A DNA stretch of 40,582 nt. Origin: DASUSH01 sp036375215. Lineage in GTDB: Bacteria > Actinomycetota > Thermoleophilia > Solirubrobacterales > 70-9. The position numbers were made by a program, and so were the translations under genes. The notes below the pieces were generated by a model. It saw only the letters and a list, made by a program, of their open reading frames with translations. It ran no database searches and had not been told where the DNA came from. This document shows positions 31,559 through 39,316 of the stretch, piece after piece. The DNA is taken from NCBI GenBank assembly GCA_036375215.1, contig DASUSH010000081.1, positions 1 through 40,582 on the forward strand, read 5' to 3'. Numbering within the stretch: position 1 is the first letter of the stretch; each line of letters starts with the position of its first letter.

Positions 31559-32920
31559 ATGTTCCGGGTCCTGATCGCCGGCGGCGGAGTGGCGGCCCTC
31601 GAGGCGCTCCTCGCGCTCCGCGAGCTGGTCGGCGCGCGCGCCGAGATCGAGCTGCTCGCCCCCCGCGACGACTACGTCTACCGCCAGCTCGCGGTGGCCG
31701 AGCCGTTCAGCGCCGGCGAGGCGACCCGGTTGCCGCTCACCGAGCTGATCGAAGCCGCCGGCGGGCACCACCGCCGCGCCGCCCTGCGCGAGGTGCGCCC
31801 CGAGGAGCGGATCGCGGTCACCGATGGCGGCGAGGAGCTCGCCTACGACGCCCTGCTGCTCGCGATCGGAGCACGACCCGTCGAGGCGCTTCCGGGCGCG
31901 ATCACCTATCGCGGCTTCGAGTCGAACGCGGAAATGCGCCGGGCCGTGCTCGACCTCGACCACGGCGAGATCTCCTCGATCAGCTTCGCCGTCCCGACTT
32001 CGGTGCGCTGGGCCCTGCCGCTCTACGAGCTCGCCCTCCTCAGCGCCTGGCACCTGGGTGAGATCGGCGACCGCGACGTCGAGCTGCACCTCGTCACGCA
32101 CGAGCTCGAGCCGCTCGGGCTCTTCGGCGAGCGCGCCGGCGGGATGGTTCGCGAGCTGCTCAGCGAGGCGGGGATCAACCTCCACACCCAGGCGGCGCCG
32201 GCTCGCGTCGAGCCCGGGGTGGTCCGGCTCGTCGGCGGCGGCGCGATCCGCGGGGACCGCGTGATCGCGATGCCGCGGCTCGAGGTCGACCCGATCCCCG
32301 GCATCCCGCAGGGTCCGCACGGGTTCATCGGGACCGATCGCGAGATGCGCGTCGAGGGGCTGCCGCGGGTCTTCGCCGCCGGCGACGCGACCTGGTTCCC
32401 GATCAACCAGGGCGGGATCGCGGCCCAGCAGGCCGACGCCGCCGCGAGCGCGATCGCGGCCGCCATCGACGACTCGATCGAGGCCAGGCCGTTCCGGCCG
32501 GTCCTCCGCGGCGCGATCCTGACCGGCAAGGGCCCCCGCTACCTGCGCAGCGAGATCGGTGACCGCGACGGGGCGTCGGCGGCGTCGAAGGCGCCGCTGT
32601 GGTGGCCGCCGGGGAAGGTGGCCGGCCGCTACCTCGCGCCGTTCCTGACCGCGCAGGCGAACCAGACCGAGCAGCTGCCGCCGCCGCTCGCGGACCTCGA
32701 GGCGCCCCTGGACGAGTACGACGAGCGCAAGGCCGAGGATCACGACGATGCGGTCCGGACGTGCCTGCTCTCGGCCGACAGCGACGCCCGCTGGGGTGAC
32801 TACGAGGCCGCTCTGCGCTGGCTGGCGGCGGCCGAGCAGCTCCAGATCACGCTCCCGCCCGACTACGCGATCAAGCGCGAGCAATGGCGAGCGGCCGCGG
32901 AGGCGGCACGGGTACCCTGA
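31559..32920 (+). CDS. FAD-dependent oxidoreductase, SQR/NDH-2-like, Cys-poor paralogue 2 with C-terminal extension
   Basis: A 453-residue flavoprotein with N-terminal FAD motif FRVLIAGGGVAALEALLAL and second FAD motif VFAAGDATWFPINQGG, then AAQQADAAA. The family-specific APLWWPPGKVAGRYLAPFL is present. The only Cys is in the C-terminal tail (VRTCLLSAD), so SQR-type chemistry is not expected. After the WWPP segment a charged 80-residue extension ends in a helical DARWGDYEAALRWLAAAEQL unit, TPR-like in appearance and also begun in paralogue 3. It heads an operon of six genes; only 10 bases separate it from the oxidoreductase gamma gene, so electron exchange with ferredoxin or NAD(P)H pools is plausible. 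Confidence 0.8.
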   Translation: MFRVLIAGGGVAALEALLALRELVGARAEIELLAPRDDYVYRQLAVAEPFSAGEATRLPLTELIEAAGGHHRRAALREVRPEERIAVTDGGEELAYDALLLAIGARPVEALPGAITYRGFESNAEMRRAVLDLDHGEISSISFAVPTSVRWALPLYELALLSAWHLGEIGDRDVELHLVTHELEPLGLFGERAGGMVRELLSEAGINLHTQAAPARVEPGVVRLVGGGAIRGDRVIAMPRLEVDPIPGIPQGPHGFIGTDREMRVEGLPRVFAAGDATWFPINQGGIAAQQADAAASAIAAAIDDSIEARPFRPVLRGAILTGKGPRYLRSEIGDRDGASAASKAPLWWPPGKVAGRYLAPFLTAQANQTEQLPPPLADLEAPLDEYDERKAEDHDDAVRTCLLSADSDARWGDYEAALRWLAAAEQLQITLPPDYAIKREQWRAAAEAARVP

Positions 32921-32930
32921 GTGATGGACG

Positions 32931-33509
32931 GTGTACCAGGTTCGCTTTCATGGACGCGGAGGACAGGGAGTCGTCACCTCGGCTGAGCTGCTCTCGGTCG
33001 CGGCGTTCCTCGACGGCCGTCACGCCCAGGCCTTTCCCAGCTTCGGATCGGAGCGCACCGGCGCCCCGGTCGTCGCCTTCTGCCGGATCGACGATCGCGA
33101 GATCCGGGCTCGCGAGCCGATCGCCCGTCCCGACTTCGTCCTGGTCGCGGATCCGACCCTGCTCCACCAGGTCGCGGTCTTCGACGGACTTGCCGGCGAC
33201 GGCCACGTGCTGATCAACAGCGGCAGGGATCCGGCACACCTCGGGCTCGATGAGCTCGAGCAGCGCCTTCCCCGCGGCCACGTCGCCACCGTCCCCGCGA
33301 GCGAGCTCGCGCGCGAGCACCTGGGGCGCCCGCTCCCGAACGCGGCGATGCTCGGCGGGCTCGCGGCGATCTCTCCCTTCGTCTCGCTGGAATCGGTCTG
33401 CGCGGCGATCCGCGACCGGTTTCCTGGTGAGATGGGGGAGCGCAACTCGGCGGCGGCTCGCGCGGCCCACGAGCGGCTCGAGCGGGCGGCGGAGCCGGCC
33501 CGTGCTTAG
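32931..33509 (+). CDS. porG: 2-oxoacid:ferredoxin oxidoreductase gamma subunit (PorG-like)
   Basis: A 192-residue gamma subunit opening with the family signature RFHGRGGQGVVTSAELLSVAAF, then FPSFGSERTGAPVVAFCRI. This domain helps bind CoA in pyruvate:ferredoxin oxidoreductases. The start is GTG 32931; a nearby ATG at 32924 is out of frame. It overlaps the alpha subunit gene by 8 bases. Gamma, alpha and beta are separate genes in the order G-A-B, and the ferredoxin-like delta domain is found at the C-terminus of the fourth gene. Confidence 0.92.
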   Translation: MYQVRFHGRGGQGVVTSAELLSVAAFLDGRHAQAFPSFGSERTGAPVVAFCRIDDREIRAREPIARPDFVLVADPTLLHQVAVFDGLAGDGHVLINSGRDPAHLGLDELEQRLPRGHVATVPASELAREHLGRPLPNAAMLGGLAAISPFVSLESVCAAIRDRFPGEMGERNSAAARAAHERLERAAEPARA

Positions 33510-34761
33510 CCAGATCGAGGGCTCGAAGGCCGTCGCCGAGGCGGTCGCGCGCTGCCGTCCGCAGGTGATCGGCGCCTATCCGATCTCGCCGCAGACCCAC
33601 ATCGTGGAGCACCTCTCCGACCTCGTCCGGCTCGAGGAGCTGCGCGACTGCGAGTACATGATGGTCGAGTCCGAGTTCGCGGCGATGTCCGCGTGCATCG
33701 GCGCCTCGGCGGTCGGCGCGCGTGCCTACACGGCGACCGCGAGCCAGGGCCTGCTCTACATGGTCGAGGCTCTCTACAACGCGTCCGGCCTCGGGCTGCC
33801 GATCGTGATGACGGTCGCCAACCGCGCGATCGGGGCGCCGATCAACATCTGGAACGATCACTCCGACTCGATGTCCCAGCGCGACTCCGGCTGGATCCAG
33901 CTCTACGCCGAGTCGAACCAGGAGGCGCTCGACCTGCACATCCAGGCCTTCCGGATCGCCGAGGAGCTGGCGCTGCCGGTGATGGTCTGCATGGACGGGT
34001 TCATCCTCACCCACGCCTTCGAGGAGGTCGACCTGCCGGGCGCGGAGCAGGTCGACGCCTTCCTGCCGCGCTACGAGCCGCAGCAGCTGCTCGACCCCGG
34101 CGATCCGGTGACGATCGGGGCGATGGTCGGGCCGGAGGCGTTCACCGAGGTCAAGTACCTGATGCACGCGAAGCAGATGCTGGCCCTCGACCTCGTGCCG
34201 CGCACGGCAACCGAGTTCGCCGAGCACTTCGGCCGCCACTCGGGCGGGCTCGTCCGCGGTTATCGCGCCGAGGACGCGGAGACGATCGTCGTTGCGCTCG
34301 GCTCGGTGCTCGGCACGGTCGAGGACATCGTCGACGAGCTTCGCGACGAGGGCGTCTCGATCGGCGCGCTGGGGATCAAGTGCTTTCGGCCCTACCCGCT
34401 CGACGAGGTGCGCGAGGCGCTCGCCGGCGCGAAGCGGATCGTCGTCCTCGAGAAGGCGTTCGCCGTCGGCGCCGGTGGCATCGTCGGCCAGAACGTGCGG
34501 CTCGCGCTCTCCGGGCAGGCCGCGCAGGTCTTCGACGTCGTCGCCGGCCTCGGTGGCCGGCCGATCACCCGCGACTCGCTGCGCGCCCTGCTCGCGGACG
34601 TCCGCGCGGACCGGCTCGAGACGGGTCGCCTGCACTTCCTCGATCTCGACACCGACCGCGTCGAGCGCGAGCTCGCGCGGATGCGCGCCGGCGAGCGCCC
34701 CGGGCCGCACGCCGAGAACATGATCCGGGACCTCGGCATCGTCGCCGCGCGGAGCCACTGA
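33502..34761 (+). CDS. porA: 2-oxoacid (pyruvate-type):ferredoxin oxidoreductase alpha subunit
   Basis: A 419-residue alpha subunit. EGSKAVAEAVARCRPQVIGAYPISPQTHIVEHLS is the typical PorA start. ESEFAAMSACIGASAVGARAYTATASQGLLYM is the conserved core, and NIWNDHSDSMSQRDSGWIQLYAESNQEALDL carries the substrate-region residues typical of pyruvate enzymes. The C-terminal transketolase-like domain spans about 250-380. The start is GTG 33502, inside the end of porG; upstream sequence in this frame is not family-like. Substrate is pyruvate by similarity; other 2-oxoacids are possible. Confidence 0.9.
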   Translation: MLSQIEGSKAVAEAVARCRPQVIGAYPISPQTHIVEHLSDLVRLEELRDCEYMMVESEFAAMSACIGASAVGARAYTATASQGLLYMVEALYNASGLGLPIVMTVANRAIGAPINIWNDHSDSMSQRDSGWIQLYAESNQEALDLHIQAFRIAEELALPVMVCMDGFILTHAFEEVDLPGAEQVDAFLPRYEPQQLLDPGDPVTIGAMVGPEAFTEVKYLMHAKQMLALDLVPRTATEFAEHFGRHSGGLVRGYRAEDAETIVVALGSVLGTVEDIVDELRDEGVSIGALGIKCFRPYPLDEVREALAGAKRIVVLEKAFAVGAGGIVGQNVRLALSGQAAQVFDVVAGLGGRPITRDSLRALLADVRADRLETGRLHFLDLDTDRVERELARMRAGERPGPHAENMIRDLGIVAARSH

Positions 34762-35927
34762 TGCGCGAAGGCAGCCGAGACCCCGAGACCCCGAAGAGCG
34801 GGGAGCAGCGCGTCAAGCTCTACCAGACCGGCACGCACGTAGTCGGCAACCGCCTGCTGCCGCCCGAGCAGCGGACGGTGCAGGCGCGGATGGACCGGTC
34901 GAACACGCTCACCTCCGGCCATCGCGCCTGCCAGGGCTGCGGCGAGGCGCTCGGCGCCCGCTACGCGCTCGACGCGGCGATGCGGGCGGCCGACGGCAAC
35001 CTCGTCGCCGCCAACGCCACCGGCTGCCTCGAGGTCTTCTCGACCCCGTTTCCGGAGTCCTCCTGGCAGCTGCCGTGGATCCACTCGCTGTTCGGAAACG
35101 CGCCGGCGGTCGCGAGCGGGATGGCGGCGGGGCTGAAGGCGCTCGGCCGCTCCGACACCCGCGTGGTCGGCCAGGGTGGCGACGGGGGCACGGTCGACAT
35201 CGGGTTCGCCTGCCTCTCGGGGATGTTCGAGCGCAACGACGACGTGCTCTTCATCTGTTACGACAACGAGGCGTACATGAACACCGGCGTGCAGCGCTCC
35301 GGCGCGACGCCCCCGGCGGCCCGGACGGCGACGACGAAGCCGCTCGGTGAGCACGCCGGAAACGTCTTCGGGAAGGGCAAGAACGCGCCGCTGATCGCGA
35401 TGGCGCACGAGATCCCGTACGTGGCGACGGCGACGGTGGCCGAGCTGCGCGACCTCGAGAGCAAGGTCGAGCGCGCGACCCGGATGCGCGGCGCCCGCTA
35501 CATCCACGTCTTCGTCCCTTGCCCGCTCGGCTGGGGAGCGGCCTCGCGCGACACGATCAGGATCGCCCGCCTGGTGAAGGAGAGCGGCCTCTTCCCGGTC
35601 TTCGAGGCGGTGGACGGCGAGGTCACCTCGGTCTCCAAGATCCGCCGCGCGGTGCCCGTCGTCGAGTACCTGAAGCTGCAGCGCCGCTACGCGCACCTGT
35701 TCGGCGAGAACCCGCGCGAGGACGTGATCGAGGCGATCCAGGCGATCGCCGACCGCAACATCCGGCGCTTCGACCTGCTCGCGACGGCCGAGGAGGGAGC
35801 CGACCTCCCCGGCGAAGCGACCGACGCCGCGGACCTGCCGAAGAGCCAGCCGGGGATCGCCGGGCGGACCGAGCAGGAGAGCAACCTGATGCGGCTGCTG
35901 GCCGAGACCCACCGGGGGTCCCAGTAA
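34761..35927 (+). CDS. porB: 2-oxoacid (pyruvate-type):ferredoxin oxidoreductase beta subunit
   Basis: A 388-residue thiamine-diphosphate-binding subunit. HRACQGCGEALGARY has the first cluster cysteines. NATGCLEVFSTPFPESSWQLPWIHSLFGNAPAVASG is typical of PorB. The ThDP/Mg motif is GDGGTVDIGFACLSGMFERNDDVLFICYDNEAYMNTGVQRSG. The last 50 residues are an acidic tail. ATG 34761 overlaps the porA stop by one base (TGATG). With porG and porA it converts pyruvate, CoA and oxidised ferredoxin to acetyl-CoA and CO2, reversibly. Confidence 0.92.
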   Translation: MREGSRDPETPKSGEQRVKLYQTGTHVVGNRLLPPEQRTVQARMDRSNTLTSGHRACQGCGEALGARYALDAAMRAADGNLVAANATGCLEVFSTPFPESSWQLPWIHSLFGNAPAVASGMAAGLKALGRSDTRVVGQGGDGGTVDIGFACLSGMFERNDDVLFICYDNEAYMNTGVQRSGATPPAARTATTKPLGEHAGNVFGKGKNAPLIAMAHEIPYVATATVAELRDLESKVERATRMRGARYIHVFVPCPLGWGAASRDTIRIARLVKESGLFPVFEAVDGEVTSVSKIRRAVPVVEYLKLQRRYAHLFGENPREDVIEAIQAIADRNIRRFDLLATAEEGADLPGEATDAADLPKSQPGIAGRTEQESNLMRLLAETHRGSQ

Positions 35928-35929
35928 CG

Positions 35930-37564
35930 ATGGAGAAGCCGTTCGCGATCACGCTCGACGTCGGCACCAGCCTCGCCAACAAGACCGGCAGCTGGCGCAC
36001 CGAGCGCGCCCGGTACGTGCACCGGCTGCCCCCGTGCAACCACGCCTGCCCGGCCGGCGAGAACGTGCAGGCCTGGCTGTACGAGGCCGAGGAGGGGGGC
36101 GACGGCTACGAGCGCGCCTGGCGCAAGCTCACCGCCGACAACCCGTTCCCGGCGATCATGGGCCGCGTCTGCTACCACCCCTGCGAGTCGGCCTGCAATC
36201 GCGGCGAGCTCGACGAGTCGGTCGGGATCCACTCGGTCGAGCGCTTCCTGGGCGACCTCGCGATCGAGGAGGGCTGGTCCTTCGAGCCCCCCGCGGAGAC
36301 ATCCGGCAAGCGGGTGCTGGTGATCGGCGCGGGGCCCACGGGGCTCTCGGCCGGCTACCACCTGCGCCGCCTCGGCCACGACGTGACGATCCGCGACTCG
36401 GGTGAGAAGCCCGGGGGGATGATGCGCTACGGGATCCCGCGCTACCGGCTGCCGCGCGAGGTCCTCGACGCCGAGGTGGCGCGGGTCCTCGAGCTCGGCG
36501 TCGAGCTGGAGGCGGGCGTCGCCGTCGGAAACGCGGAGGAGGCGATGCGCGAGGGCGGCTTCGACGCCGCGTTCCTCGCCGTCGGCGCCCACATCGGCCG
36601 GCGCGCCTACGTCCCGGCCGGCGAGGCCGCGCGGATCGTCGACGCGGTCGCGCTGCTGCGCTCCATGGAGGGCGAGGAGCGGCCGATGCTCGGCCGCCGC
36701 GTTGCGATCTACGGCGGCGGCAACACGGCGATGGACGCCGCGCGGACGGCGAAGCGGCTCGGGGCGACCGACGCCGTCGTCGTCTACCGGCGCACCCGCG
36801 AGCGGATGTCCGCCCACGACTTCGAGGTCACCGAGGCGGTCGAGGAGGGGGTCAAGCTGAAGTGGCTCTCGACGGTGAAGCACGCCGACGAGGGCAAGCT
36901 CGTGATCGAGAAGATGGAGCTCGACGAGAGCGGCTTCCCGCAGCCGACCGGCGAGCTCGAGGAGCTCGAGGCCGACTCCCTCGTGCTCGCGCTCGGCCAG
37001 GAGGCCGATCTCTCGCTGCTCGAGGGGGTGTCGGAGATCGAGGTCTCCGACGGGGTCGTGCAGGTCGCCGACAACATGATGACCGGGCACGACGGGATCT
37101 TCGCCGGGGGCGACATGGTCCCCGACGAGCGCACCGTCACCGTCGGCGTCGGGCACGGCAAGAAGGCGGCGCGCAACATCGACGGCTGGCTGCGTGGCCG
37201 CGAGTACCGCCCCGCGCCGAAGCACGAGATCGCGACCTTCGACAAGCTCAACACCTGGTACTACGCGGAGGCGCCACGCGTCATCCAGCCGCAGCTCGAG
37301 GCCGCGCGCCGCAGCAAGACCTTCGACGAGGTCGTCAGCGGCCTCGACGAGTCGAACGCGGAGTACGAGGCGCGCCGCTGCCTCTCCTGCGGCAACTGCT
37401 TCTCGTGCGACAACTGCTACGGCGTCTGCCCCGACAACGCCGTGCTGAAGCTGGGCGAGCCGGGCGAGCTCTACGAGATCGACCTCGACTTCTGCAAGGG
37501 CTGCGGGATCTGCGTCGCCGAGTGCCCGTGCGGGGCGATCGAGATGGTGCCGGAGGAGATCTGA
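35930..37564 (+). CDS. GltD-like NAD(P)/FAD oxidoreductase fused to a C-terminal 2[4Fe-4S] ferredoxin domain
   Basis: A 544-residue fusion. The N-terminal region has Fe-S cysteines (PPCNHACPAGENVQAWL and CYHPCESACNRGELD) as in the glutamate synthase small subunit. The FAD motif is RVLVIGAGPTGLSAGYHL; the NAD(P) motif is VAIYGGGNTAMDAARTAKRLG; the second FAD motif is GIFAGGDMVPDERTVTVGVGHGKKAARNID. The C-terminal 75 residues hold a two-cluster ferredoxin domain (CLSCGNCFSCDNCYGVCP and CKGCGICVAECPCGAIEM). This domain looks like the PorD/delta subunit, so the protein probably connects the oxidoreductase to NAD(P)H. It starts 2 bases after the porB stop. Confidence 0.88.
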   Translation: MEKPFAITLDVGTSLANKTGSWRTERARYVHRLPPCNHACPAGENVQAWLYEAEEGGDGYERAWRKLTADNPFPAIMGRVCYHPCESACNRGELDESVGIHSVERFLGDLAIEEGWSFEPPAETSGKRVLVIGAGPTGLSAGYHLRRLGHDVTIRDSGEKPGGMMRYGIPRYRLPREVLDAEVARVLELGVELEAGVAVGNAEEAMREGGFDAAFLAVGAHIGRRAYVPAGEAARIVDAVALLRSMEGEERPMLGRRVAIYGGGNTAMDAARTAKRLGATDAVVVYRRTRERMSAHDFEVTEAVEEGVKLKWLSTVKHADEGKLVIEKMELDESGFPQPTGELEELEADSLVLALGQEADLSLLEGVSEIEVSDGVVQVADNMMTGHDGIFAGGDMVPDERTVTVGVGHGKKAARNIDGWLRGREYRPAPKHEIATFDKLNTWYYAEAPRVIQPQLEAARRSKTFDEVVSGLDESNAEYEARRCLSCGNCFSCDNCYGVCPDNAVLKLGEPGELYEIDLDFCKGCGICVAECPCGAIEMVPEEI

Positions 37565-38301
37565 GCCTCGCCCCGGGCTTCGCGGCCGACCTGCACTGCC
37601 ACCTGCTGCCGGGGATCGACGACGGTGCGCGCGACCTCGAGGACGCGATCTCGATGGCCCGCCAGGCCGCCGCCGACGGGATCGAGGCGATCTGCGCGAC
37701 GCCCCATATCCGCCATGACCACGACGTCAGGATCGCCGAGCTCCCCGGGCGCCGGGCGGAGCTCGCGGACGCCCTCGCCGCCCGCGGGATCCCGGTCCGC
37801 GTGCTGGCGGGGGGAGAGGTGGCCGAGCCGGCCGTCGGCGGGCTCGACGACGCCGAGCTCGACGCGGTCGCGCTCGGCGGCGGGCGCTGGATCCTGCTCG
37901 AGCCGCGGCCGGGGCCGCTCGGGGATGAGCTCGCCGCGGCCGTCGATGCCCTCGGCGCGCGCGGGTTCGGAGCGATCGTCGCCCACCCCGAGCGCCACGC
38001 CGACGAAGCCATCGCCGCCCGCCTCGCGGAGCTCGCCGATCGCGGGGCACTCGTCCAGGTCACGGCGGAGTACCTCACCCGCGCGGCGACCGCCCGGCTC
38101 CTGCTCGAGCTCGCCGGGAGCGGGCTCGTGCACCTGCTCGGCACCGACGCGCACAGCTCGCGGGCCGGCCGGCCGGTGAGGCTGTCGCCCGCTCTCGAGC
38201 GACTCGGCGCGGTCGATCGGCTCCGCGATCATCTCGGTTGGATCGCCCGCGACGGCCCGTCCGCGGTGCTCGGCGGAGGCCCGGTGCGGCCGCCGTTTTA
38301 G
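37561..38301 (+). CDS. PHP-domain protein, CpsB/YwqE-like tyrosine phosphatase
   Basis: About 246 residues. ADLHCHLLPGIDDGARDLEDAISMARQAAADGIEAICATPH is the CpsB-type PHP metal site (D-x-H-x-H near the start); later metal residues appear in VAHPERH and LLGTDAHSS. Family members are Mn-dependent protein-tyrosine phosphatases controlling capsule or exopolysaccharide synthesis; others dephosphorylate small molecules. No polysaccharide genes are nearby, so the role here is open. The start is uncertain: family alignment places it at CTG 37561, which overlaps the upstream stop (CTGA) and lies 2 bases after GGAGGAG. In-frame GTGs at 37522 and 37528 are alternatives. Confidence 0.78.
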   Translation: MSLAPGFAADLHCHLLPGIDDGARDLEDAISMARQAAADGIEAICATPHIRHDHDVRIAELPGRRAELADALAARGIPVRVLAGGEVAEPAVGGLDDAELDAVALGGGRWILLEPRPGPLGDELAAAVDALGARGFGAIVAHPERHADEAIAARLAELADRGALVQVTAEYLTRAATARLLLELAGSGLVHLLGTDAHSSRAGRPVRLSPALERLGAVDRLRDHLGWIARDGPSAVLGGGPVRPPF

Positions 38302-38316
38302 AGAGCGGCGGAGCCG

Positions 38317-39240
38317 TCAGGAGGAAAGCCGTTCGAGCCGGATGCGCGGCACCAGCTCCTCGACCGAGGCGCGCGAACCGGTGCCGAGCCCGTGGCGGAG
38401 GAAGTTGACGGCGCCGGCCGCGGCGCCCTGGCGGAGCGCCGAGCGCAGGTCGCCACCGGTCGCCAGCGCGGCGGCGACGCCGCCCATCATCGAGTCGCCG
38501 CAGCCCTCGCGGGTGCCGTGCTCGAAGCGGGGCGGGACCAGCTCCCAGGGCCCCTCGGAGTCGAGGACGAAAGCGGGCTCGCCGCCGCGGGTCACGACGA
38601 CGGTCTCGGCGCCGCCGGCGCGCAGGCGCTCGGCGGCGGCGCGGAGGTCGCGGGGCTCGGAGACCGGGCCATAGACGAACTCGGCCAGCTCCCAGTCGTT
38701 GAGCTTGACCAGGTCCGGCCCGCCGTCGAGGGCGCTCTCGAGCCGCGGGCTGGAGAGGTCGACGAGCACCGGGACGCCGCCCGCGCGGACGTCGGCGACG
38801 AGCTTGCCGTAGACGTCGCGCGGGACGGTTCCGGCCGGAAACGGGTTGCAGACGGCGAGCACGCGGCTGCCGAGCGCGGTCGTCACCGTGGTCGCGAAGA
38901 GGTCGTCGAGCTCGTGGCGCGAGACCGGCTCGCTCAGCGCCTGCGCGACCGCCTCGCGCTCCCCGGAGCGGCGGTCGACCACGTAGCACCCGCTCGCCGA
39001 CTCGGTCGCGACCAGCCGCCGCTCCCCGGGCATGCGCTCGAGCAGCGGCTCGAGCATCGTCCCGGTCTCGCCGCCGCGGAACCCGCAGAGGATCGGCTCG
39101 GCCCCGAGCTCGGCCGCCATCCGGATCAGCCAGACGCCCTGGCCGGCGGCGTGCAGGTGGACGTCGTCGTGCTCGCCGCGGCGCTCGATCGTGATCGCGA
39201 GCAGCGGGTTCGGGGCGAAGACGGTGACGCGCGGTTTCAA
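38317..39240 (-). CDS. PfkB-family sugar kinase (1-phosphofructokinase/6-phosphofructokinase-2-like)
   Basis: A 307-residue ribokinase-fold kinase starting at TTG 39240 (MKPRVTVFAPNPLL). The N-terminal substrate region reads VTVFAPNPLLAITIE. DLVKLNDWELAEFV corresponds to the KxNxxE motif, and the C-terminal catalytic/anion-hole motif is GCGDSMMGGVAAAL, where most members have GAGD. This resembles FruK/PfkB phosphofructokinases, but the substrate is uncertain. An in-frame TTG at 39249 overlaps a TAGCCT -10 hexamer, so I prefer 39240, 8 bases after it. PfkB (Rv2029c) belongs to the M. tuberculosis DosR regulon, though no operator-like site is visible here. Confidence 0.8.
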   Translation of the reverse strand: MKPRVTVFAPNPLLAITIERRGEHDDVHLHAAGQGVWLIRMAAELGAEPILCGFRGGETGTMLEPLLERMPGERRLVATESASGCYVVDRRSGEREAVAQALSEPVSRHELDDLFATTVTTALGSRVLAVCNPFPAGTVPRDVYGKLVADVRAGGVPVLVDLSSPRLESALDGGPDLVKLNDWELAEFVYGPVSEPRDLRAAAERLRAGGAETVVVTRGGEPAFVLDSEGPWELVPPRFEHGTREGCGDSMMGGVAAALATGGDLRSALRQGAAAGAVNFLRHGLGTGSRASVEELVPRIRLERLSS

Positions 39241-39248
39241 GGAACCCA

Positions 39249-39254
39249 AGGCTA
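39249..39254 (-). promoter_or_regulatory. -10 hexamer TAGCCT for PfkB-like gene
   Basis: On the minus strand TAGCCT ends 8 bases before TTG 39240, giving a leaderless-type layout similar to secG. Confidence 0.3.
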
Positions 39255-39279
39255 CGCGCGGCGCGGCGCGCGGTGTCCA

Positions 39280-39295
39280 GGCGCCGGCCGGCGCC
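39280..39295. repeat. Perfect 16-bp palindrome in the divergent PfkB / flavoprotein 3 gap
   Basis: GGCGCCGGCCGGCGCC is its own reverse complement. It lies where the -35 region of flavoprotein 3 would be (its -10 is at 39305). It could be an operator or a chance product of very high GC. It does not match the 17-bp operator found elsewhere. Confidence 0.3.
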
Positions 39296-39304
39296 CGGCT
39301 GGCG

Positions 39305-39310
39305 TAGGTT
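39305..39310 (+). promoter_or_regulatory. -10 hexamer TAGGTT for leaderless flavoprotein 3
   Basis: TAGGTT ends 6 bases before GTG 39317, the same layout as at 498, 9546 and 31468 (minus). No ribosome site precedes the GTG. Confidence 0.4.
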
Positions 39311-39316
39311 CACGGG

